Assembly: GCA_031763025.1 (NCBI GenBank)
Contig: JASSKH010000010.1
Span: 10,247,427 to 10,311,426, forward strand
Direction: 5' to 3'
Origin: Macrocystis pyrifera
Lineage: Eukaryota > Sar > Phaeophyceae > Laminariales > Laminariaceae
Length of the DNA stretch: 64,000 nucleotides
Shown: positions 52,701 to 62,416 of the stretch, one piece after another
Position numbering within the stretch: the stretch's first letter is position 1
How the letters are laid out: each line of letters begins with the position of its first letter
Program-made: the position numbers and the translations under genes
The notes under the pieces: model-generated
Seen by the model: only the letters and a program-made list of their open reading frames with translations
Database searches by the model: none
What the model was told of the DNA's origin: nothing

Positions 52701-54175
52701 TTCGTTTATTAATAGTAGAACTCTAGAGTTGGACTTCGTTTAGTAGAACTAAAAAAATTAAAAAAAAAAAGTTGGATATTTTACGGTTGTGTTTTTTTTT
52801 CTGAACCGTCGCCCGGCCATGTGCCTCTGAAAACACACACCGCTGCACTTACAGCAGTAGCTTCACCAACTCTGAACGACTTTCAACCGCGCCAACACGA
52901 GAAGGTGTCGTTAGTATGTGTGCGTGCACAGAGCCGGCCGGGACTGGCATTGGTGCCGTGTGCGTTGAGCGCGGTGGACAAACATGGCCGATAAGAAGTT
53001 GATCACACACAAACACACATACACACTTGAAGAGAAACTAAAACGAGGCACCCTGCGCTCGTACAGTCCGTTATGAAAAGGCTTTTTTCCTTTGAAAAAC
53101 CAAGAAAAAATAGTCTTCTTATAAAATATCGTATTGAATACGAAGACAACAGCAGTTTCACACATCGGACAGATCAGATGGATCATTCCCACTGTACCAG
53201 GTATGATCTGTTGTAAGATAGTTCGGGGCAGGCATACTCTTGATCTGTTTGAACTGTATGATCTGTATGATCTAGCTCATGTTTCCGGGTGGGATTCGTA
53301 CGATCTGCATGATCTACCACATGATTCCCGAGTTGAATCTGTACTTGCACAGGTCCTGCACATCATCTCGCAAGGACAGGGTAGGATCTAGATCATGTAC
53401 AACAGTAGTAAATAGTAGATCATGATCTATCTGAAATGCCAACAGTTTTGAAGCAATTTTACAGAGTAGAGTTGTAACCCAACTCCGTTCTCCGTTTGTA
53501 TAATATGCGCGCGAGAAATCTATCGGCCCGCGTCCCGTGTCTCGAAAGCCCGCTCTAAACCAAAGCCCAGCTGCCCGGGAAGCGGGAGGGCGCAAGTCCG
53601 TGGGCTTGTTGCCTCCCCCTAACAGTAGTTCCGTGTGATGACGTCAATATTATCTTTTAGTATTATCATGTACTCGGAATAATTTCCGTAGAAGGTACGT
53701 ACTCGTACATGGTATTGCTTACCCTGTATGTTGTTGCTGCCTGCTGTATGCACCAGATACAGCAGCAGTATTGGTCACTCTATGGTCCCGGTTGATTAGT
53801 GCTGGTTGCCCGCTGTAGTGCCTGCGAATTTGCTTGGCGCAGATAGATGTGGTTAACCAGTGTGGCGGTGTGCGAAGTAGTATTACGGGGGACCATGCCG
53901 ACGTCCCCGGTGGCTTGGTGGGTGGTCCGCGTGCCTATCAAGATCAATTTCGTGGGTTCAAGTCTCACCGAGTGCATGCTCATACGTAGGGACTTTTTCT
54001 TGCATAAAAAATTGAATTAGCGGAAAGCACGAGAGCGTGAGTTAGCTACAAAAAATAAAGGCACGTACCGGGGGGGAGAAGGGACGACACCTGTGACCAC
54101 GGCTTGCCCACAAGAACGCTGAGGGTGAAACCTCCTACGAGTTAGGCTGGAAAGTAAAAGTGATGATTAAAAAAA

Positions 54176-54208
<33 letters not shown>

Positions 54209-57200
54209 ATATATTAAAGAGGACCTACGGCACACACAAAAATCTATATATTTCGCTGTTTTACTAACAATGATTGGTCCTATTTACTGTTTGCTATGGT
54301 CCCCGGTAATAATTGTGCCGGTATTGTGGACTGGCTCATATCATGCTGGCTCTGTAGAAGGACTAACCATTACTGTACCAGGTATATAGTTGATCGACAG
54401 CCGCAGCAGGTTGTAGTGTTGGCGTAGATCTGCCTGCCCTTTGAGGCGAAGTTCCTTAGATGTGCACGAACAGCAAACAGAGCCTTTCCAAGCACGACGA
54501 CCAGCTGCTGGCACACCAACCAAGCAGGCCTTTGGTTAGGGTTACGGTTAGAGTAAGAGTTCCGGGTCGGGGTGGTGGCCGCCGTTAGCCGAAGCCGGAA
54601 ATAGTATCACCATCCGGGAAAAATCCCTTCCTCAAACATTAAACAATGTCAACGCTATATGATACATACCTGGTACCTATCAGGTACCAGGTACATTACC
54701 TGATATCAGCCAGGAAAATATATACGATTATACTTAAGTAAGTAGTATGGGAGCATATGTACCGTTTCATTTCGCTGGTCGTTGTCCCTTTCGTTTTATT
54801 GGCTGTGTAGGCTTCAAAATTGAAACGGCTGGCGGGCCTTTCGGTTTTTTCAGGTGCACACAACGCCATCGGGTTTGCCCTTGCGTCACCCCACACCCCA
54901 CATGCCCGAATGTCGCCGAAGAGGAACGTTGTATTTCTCTCAGGTACCAGGAACTCAATTCAAGAGAACACTCGTAAGTATGATACGTACGTACTCGCGC
55001 GACACTGGAGGTTTCCTGATTTTTTCATTTTTCGATTTTCGTACGTATTTTTCTGTATTTCTATTTTTCGTACTCGTATTTACAAGGGCGTGTCCGGTGT
55101 CTGGTGTATGGCTGGCTGTTGTTTGGTAGTAGCGGCGCATGCCGAAAATAGGGGGAAAAAAGAGATCGAAGTATTTTGCCGGCGTTTTTCGATGCGGATA
55201 GCTATATTTTTTCGGACACTTCCCCCCCGCTCGACGTGCCCTTCGCAGCAACGCCATCATACAACGGACCCTTTGTCAACGTAGAACAATCCAGCGGGTG
55301 CAATGACGCCCCCCCTCCCACTCTTCCCTTCCTGTCCCCTGGTCCGACGCGTACACAAGACTTGCCCAAGCTGACGCTGCGTGCACGTGGGTCCCTCGAC
55401 GCTTACATACCGTCTGAGATCGTGATGCTCGTGCCACCCGAGCAGCGACGGAGCAAACGTATTATTCACATTGGCGTCGAAGGCAGTCGTCTCGCGAGAG
55501 ACATACACCGTACGTGTCCTTCCGCTCTTGTGGTAGCGTTCCACTGCCGTATGTATATACATGGCGCTTCGCTCCGCGGGCGGCCTACACCGCCCGCTAC
55601 GCTCGCTCAGGAAGGAAAAATACATCAAATTATGCGAAGCGGACAGAGGTCCATGATTGAATATAGTTTTTTTTATTGTAGTTGCAAACTGGCGACTTGA
55701 CAATGCCAAGAGTCCCGCCGCCATGCTTTAGGAAAAAACAGCTCGGACACCACATACACTTCGCGTCGCGGGGCGTTCCGCCCGCTACGCTCACATGCCA
55801 TACGTACGTACATACCCCAGGTAGGGTACTTATTTTCTTCTTTTGATATGCTTGCTGTATGCAGCACGGCACAGCAGCACCGCGAAAACAACGAAAATGA
55901 AACCGAAATTTTTCGGAACGAAAAAATTATCCCCGTCCCCTCATGTAATATTTTTCTGCCTGGTTCGAACACCTTGCACCGGTCACAAAAGCAAAATAGC
56001 TTCTCTCTCAGCCTCATACGCTGCCCGCCTCTCTCGCGAGTACCCCGCCACCGATTCGGTCCGGGTAAAGCTTTCCTCACTCTCTGCCACAGTGAGCCCC
56101 GTCGCCCGCCCCGCGTGAAGCCCGGTGCTCACCGTGGCCGTCGTTCGCCAGCTCGACAAAGTTGGTGCTTAGACTGCGTACCTCTCTCGTTTAAATTCAA
56201 CCCGGTCGCAAAAATAAGCACCGCGTGAATATTATCTTGCAATCCCGAACGACCCTTATAAACTCGTACATGCTCTTTCCAAAATCACAAATGGAGGCGA
56301 GACAAAGCCCATTCATGTTTCCCTCGTGTCTCGAGGCACACGCAACGCCTAGCCACGAAAACGGCGACCACGCTCCTTGCAACCCCCCCTCTACCCGCCA
56401 GCACCCGCTGACATCCGCGACGGCGCCGGGATCGCCCGCGGTGCCGTGCTCCGAGTACACCCACGCAGACTAAATGAAAGAAGAAAAGAGGGAAAATAGG
56501 CTGAAAGTGCCAAGAGAAATAGAGAAAACAAAGAACCGCTGGAAAGGTCCGGCACGTAATAAAAGGAGGCGATGTCGAAGTGGGAATTCTGAGAGGCCAG
56601 GGATGTACCAACCGAGCACGCTCAGAGAGTGAGATATCTGTAAGTATTCGTACAACACTATCACACGTGTGATGAGCTAACACACCCCCTCAGACGACCT
56701 TTTTAAAGGTAATCTTCTCGACAGCCGGGAGGGAGTGCCAAAAGCCGAGCGATGCGTCTTTGTTGGACAAAGTTTTCGACGATATCGTTCCAAATACCAT
56801 GTACGAAACTCCCAGAACCCCACGATCACGGTGAGGACATGGTTCTCCAAAACCCCACCTCCCTCGGACACCGTGACGGAAGCGGGGTCCACGAACCAAC
56901 CTGAGCTATGAATAGACCACCGCCGAGCTCAAGAAGATTGCGGAGCACGAGCTGGGTTCCCTGATGTCAGGGACGATCCCGCAGCCGTCTCCGCAGACAA
57001 GAGCTCTTGGTGCACAGGCTACATAGGCTGTACACGTAGGCCGCCAGCACCGACTACCAGCGTCTAAGGTCGTTTGGTGCTCGTAACCGCCGCGCAGCGA
57101 TAGAGCGAACGTCTGGTTTCAACACGATGAAAAGAGGTTTGTTTTCTGTTCTTCGCGCATGGCATCAGTCACCTGCGTGAGGTCGGCTCTATCGCCAGAT

Positions 57201-58840
57201 ACTACGTTCGAAATGAAACGAAGAATAACACTACTAATATTAATAGTACGATGCACTTATGATGCGGAACTGTTTTTTTTTTCAGTCGCTCGCCCGCAAT
57301 AAAAGCGCAATGGCATGCCGTTATCTCTCTCTCTGTCCCAGGAAATATATACTTTTCACATGAAAGAGACATAAAATAAACACCTCGGCTGTGTGGTCAA
57401 ACTTTCCCTATTTTTGAAGCTACAGTAGGTGTGATACTTTGATCATATGTAAATGTACGTGTATGTATTTGTGCGTATCCGAGCAGGCGGATGTGATTGC
57501 CCAAGCTTTGAGTTGCGTTGATCCTTCGAAGGCCGGCGTGGCTGGGAAAAGCGCGGCTGCAGCGGTAGGCAACGGGGTTGATAGAGGCAACCACCAGCAG
57601 GAGATGGAGCAGGAGCAGCAGCAGCAGCAGCAGCAGCAGCGAGAGCGGCAACGAGAGAAGCAGTGTCTCGCGCTCTCTAATACGGACGATAACGAATCCC
57701 TGCAGGGGCTCGTGCGCTGCGGAGGGTGGCTGTATCTCGGCACATTCGGGCTGCCGTCTGTCCCCCCTGGAGAGGTGGATCCGGAGGTGAGATTAAGAGA
57801 CAGAGGCAGGGGGGGGGGGGGGAGGGGGGGGCGTACTCATTTGTTGCTTGCCTTAGTCATTTGACCATTGACCACGCATCCCTTTCGAGACGGAGCACCG
57901 TTCCTACTCCTGTTTATAATAGAGACACCTCCAACAATTGGGCGCTCATTACGTTGTTTCCATAGATTACATAGAAACTGCCTGGCCGCCTGTGGCCACC
58001 ATCTATCTCCTAGGATAGCGATCGTTTTCTCGCTGCTATTCAGAGGTACTCATTTGTGTCTTGCCTCAGTAATTTGACCATTGAGTACGCTCCCTTTCCG
58101 AGCCGAAGCACCGTTCCTACTGCTAACAGAGACACCTCCAACATTGGTGCGCTCATGTTTTTCGGGGGGGGGTTGGGGGGGGGTACTCGTTGTAATTGAT
58201 GGCCGTAGTCGTGTGACAGTTGACCCTCGCGTCCCTGTGTGTGTTTATGCGTTTGTTTGTTTGGCTGCGTGCGTGTTTGTTTGCGTACTTGTTTGTTCGT
58301 GGGTGCGTGTGTGTTTTGGGTGTGCATTGTTCGTTCGTTTGGTTCAATCGTCCGGCTTACTGGCAAAATTTCAAATGTTTGAGCTCGCAAGCAACACTTC
58401 CACAGCCAGCTGTTGGGGGTGGGAATGGCTTCGTTTCAGTACGTGAAAAAAAAACCAAAGAATGTCGCACGGTCATTATCTGAGAAAAACGATCTTTGAG
58501 GAAATTAGCCAATCCGTGACTGGAGAAAATAAACTTTTGCCACCAAAGCGTCCGTTCGATGGTGTGCTTGCTGCCTCTCAAGCACGAATAAAATAAAAAA
58601 GCAGTGCCGGCATCGACGTTGCGGCGTTGAGCTATACACGAGCTGAAAAAAAGTCATCCTTGCTTTTTGCACGAAACGTACTGCAGGACAGCGCGCAACC
58701 AAGCCCAGAGCGTAGAGCAGCAGCGTTACACGGACGTACGAATCGCACGTTCCTGGTTGCCCCTTGGGATTGGCGGCCGGCAGCACGAGAATGCTGCCCC
58801 CCTGTGAAACACATCCTGTGCAGATCAAGTCGCAGGCGTA

Positions 58841-58877
<37 letters not shown>

Positions 58878-61800
58878 GACCTCACATTAAATCGTCCTTT
58901 CTACCCAGCTTCATCAGTAAACCCAACGTCCGTCCTGATTCCTTATCCTAGAGAGATACTGATTCTGTGGTCACAGACTGTGAGACAGTGGAAGACAAAA
59001 AAAAACGTAATAATCGCAAATTCCAGGACCAAGCAAGTGAAATGCCAGCGTACCGGGTACGAGAACAGAACAACACAAGCAAGACTAGAAAGTGAGAAAC
59101 CATAAAACAACACAACAAAAATAAATTATGCAATGAAACGGAATACAAATGACGCAAGGAGATCAGAAAGGCTGCTATCAATAGACGGAAAGCATATGTG
59201 TTCCTGGTTTACTGCTGTTGAGCACGTGTAAACAACAAGACGAACATACCCACACACAGCGTCGACAATCGGCTGCGTGTTGCTATGCTGCACTTGGCCG
59301 AGACCGGTTTTTTTTTTTTTTTACGGCGCTGCCTGCATATCCGTGGAAGCGCGCCCCGCCTCTAGCTCACCGGCAAGTTGTTGCTGTGCATGCAGCTAGC
59401 TTGAGCCTTGCGGCCAACTCTGCATCCACCACGCGCCTGAAGTTCTGCATGGTGCTGCTACTGTATGTACTCGTTCGTACCTATTACTGCCACTGTGTCC
59501 GAAAATGTAAGGAACCGCTTGTTTCAATATTTATCCATGAACCGTCCCTATATTTCCGGACAGAGTGGTAAGACGACAATCATGCGTTCGCGTCTGACCG
59601 CTAGGGGTGAATCGCTTCCCGCTGCATCAAGGCCCGATCACAGATGGTCTTCGCTGCGGCGATGGCACCGGGTGTGATGGCAATCGCTTGGCGTGCGGCC
59701 GTATTCACGTCTGGCACCGTTTGCCTCATACAATAATAAAGAGTGGGCGTCCTTTTTTTTCCATCTCGGGATATTTTTGGTCGAATTTCCCGTCAATGAG
59801 GGTCAACTCCTGGAGCAAATTTTTTGTTGTCGGCTACATACTTGTCGGATTTAATCGCGGGTTGCATTACTGCTGTGTGCGCAAAGTCCTGGTGGGGGGG
59901 CTCACACGTATAGATTTTTTTCGTGCGGTCAAACAGATCTTGCCTGGAGAGAAATATACGACTACAACCTGAAAAATCGAGTTTTTCCCGCATACATCCA
60001 CTAGAACAGACGGGGGGAAAATCTGTAGATCAAATCTTGCTCTACGGGTGGAATGTGTTTGTCGAACGCTACCATCCACTTCGTTTCCTGTGTCGAGCAA
60101 CCAGGTGTTTGGTGCAACCGTGAAAAGTATAGTCTAAAACCAAGTAAATAGGATGGTGGAAAGACTATTTAAAAAAAAAAAAAAATGTTCTTTCGAGCGT
60201 TTGAACGGTTTCTCGAATAGAACTGGGCATTTTTTTACATCTAAATTGAATTGAATCCATTCCCACCCCTATATACCCTGTGAGGTGTGTCGACCCGATT
60301 TTGACTCGGCTGTGAAACACACAACACACCGCCCGTTACTGTTCGGCCGTTCCACACGGCAGCGTGAGTATGTCGACCTGCCCTCATCCTCCCTCCCGTT
60401 CGGCCACCAGGTTAACCCTTCATCCTCCCGCGCAGGGGTGCGAGATAAATAAATAGACGAGATAAATAGACAAAACGATACCACAAACTCCTAAAAAGTT
60501 GATCATAAAAATAATATAAAAACTGTGGGATTGGATTTCTGGACGAATTTACATTTTTTTTTATTTTTTTTTTGTAGGTTTCGCTAACTTGGTTTTGGAA
60601 ACACCCCCCCTCCTTCCCTCCCCCCCCCTGTCTGGATCGTCTCGAAAAGGTTGTGTGGTCAATGGTCAAATGGCTGAGGCAAGCAATAAATGTGTACTCT
60701 CCCCCCCCCCCCCTCTCAGTCTCTGGAAGTGGCTACACCGTAAATTAAACTAACTCATTGAAGCTGTCATCCATATGCAAGAAAGTCCGCCTCACAAGCG
60801 GTTCTTAGTAGGATGCAGCTAGCTCACCCTTCGTGCGACTCGCCGGACACCTCACGGCGCTTCGCGCTTGGTGCAAGCAATGTCTGCCTGGTCGGTGAAA
60901 ACCCGACATGCTCCGTCCCGGCAGTGTAGGGATGCGAGGGTCTATGGTCGTACGACTACGGCCATGCATGAGATCGAGTACATCTCTCCTATCGAGTACA
61001 CCCCCCCCCCTATCCCCTTCCCTGTCTGGGTCTCGAGAATGGACGGTGGGGTGCAAGATTTTTGTTTGCGTGCACGCCTGTTCCGCTGGATGGCGGGTTC
61101 GGTAGTGATGGCCAGTCGAGGAGACACCCCCCCCCCTATCCCCTTCCCTGTCTGGGTCTCGAGAATGGACGGTGGGGTGCAAGATTTTTGTTTGCGTGCA
61201 CGCCTGTTCCGCTGGATGGCGGGTTCGGTAGTGATGGCCAGTCGAGGAGAATGTATAACCCTCCGGGTGTGTATATACATACGTACCGTGCGAAGCGTAC
61301 GTTTCTTCGTGATTTTGTTTTGTCTATTTTTTATCACACCTCTTCGTATGGTCTATACGCGCACCGCTCGCACAGACGCGAAGGGGCGTCGACAGACCGG
61401 TCACTGGTGTCGCCGAGGTAGCGCTAAGGGGGACCCACAGGGAAAGGTGATCCGGTGACGTGTCGTCGAGGTTTGGGCGCGATCCGTGCAGCGTGTAGCG
61501 CGTGGGGTGCGCTCAAAGTCTTGTTTTCGGAGGCGGCCGGAATGGTCTCGACGATTTTTTTCCGCGGATGCGTTTCGTCTGCCTGAATTTTGGAAAATAA
61601 CTAATTAACTCTATTTCCAGTACGAAATACAGAAGTTGGAAAATTTTAATTACTTAATTGTGTGTTTTGATCAGATTGTAATCCCCGAATCGGAAAATAA
61701 ATGTATACTTATTTCGAAATCAAAGTAAATAAGTAAATAATGCAAAACTTCCCGCGTCTCTCCCCCCCCCCCCCCCCCCCCCCCGTGGCACAGCTTAGTA

Positions 61801-62385
61801 GGATCAATGAAGCCGGGCGTTGACGTACCAAATATATGTATTTGTTGGATACTCTACGAAAATATAACCATTTAGAGCCCATCTTAACGGGGAACACTAA
61901 ATTTTCGTTCAATTCGGATGCAAATTAAATTACGGTAGAAGAAAAAAATCAAGTCAAATTTGAAGGAACCGAAAGTCCTCGATAAGATGTGCCCTTAAAT
62001 TAAACTAGAAAAATAAGAATCAAGTCAAATTGAAAGAACCGAAAGTCCTCGATAAGATGGGCCCTTATGATTGGGTTGTACAAAGAATCGTAAAAGTGTG
62101 TACTCTCGGGCGAATACGACTACTATCGACCGGGGCTTCTTTGTTTTGTTTTAACCAATTGAGCGTGCTCAAATCACGGAGCGAGAACCCCGTAAGAGAG
62201 ATGCGACGGTTTTCTGGCACGCCACGAGGACGAAACAGACAGTCCCGTGCCCTGTATGAAGAGGAGGAGCGACCACCACCACACCCGCGCCCAACCCCCA
62301 ACCCCATCTATTCACTCCCCTGCTGTCTCCGCAGCAGCAGCACAGTAATCTACTGCTGGCACGATCTTCCCGCACACCCAATGCA

Positions 62386-62416
<31 letters not shown>

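Larger units (their letters stand above)
53881..54311 (-). mobile_element. R1 MITE split by a tRNA-like SINE
   Basis: The left 16 bp (TATTACGGGGGACCAT, 53,881-53,896) and the right 90 bp (GGACCTACGG onward, 54,221-54,311) are one MITE. The intervening roughly 320 bp is SINE sequence plus a TA repeat. Confidence 0.88.

Noticed and set aside
53897..53975. A functional tRNA gene
   Set aside because: A/B boxes are present but no clean acceptor, anticodon and TPsiC stems fold by eye, and the sequence continues into a repeat shared with 28.1 kb; SINE head is the better reading.
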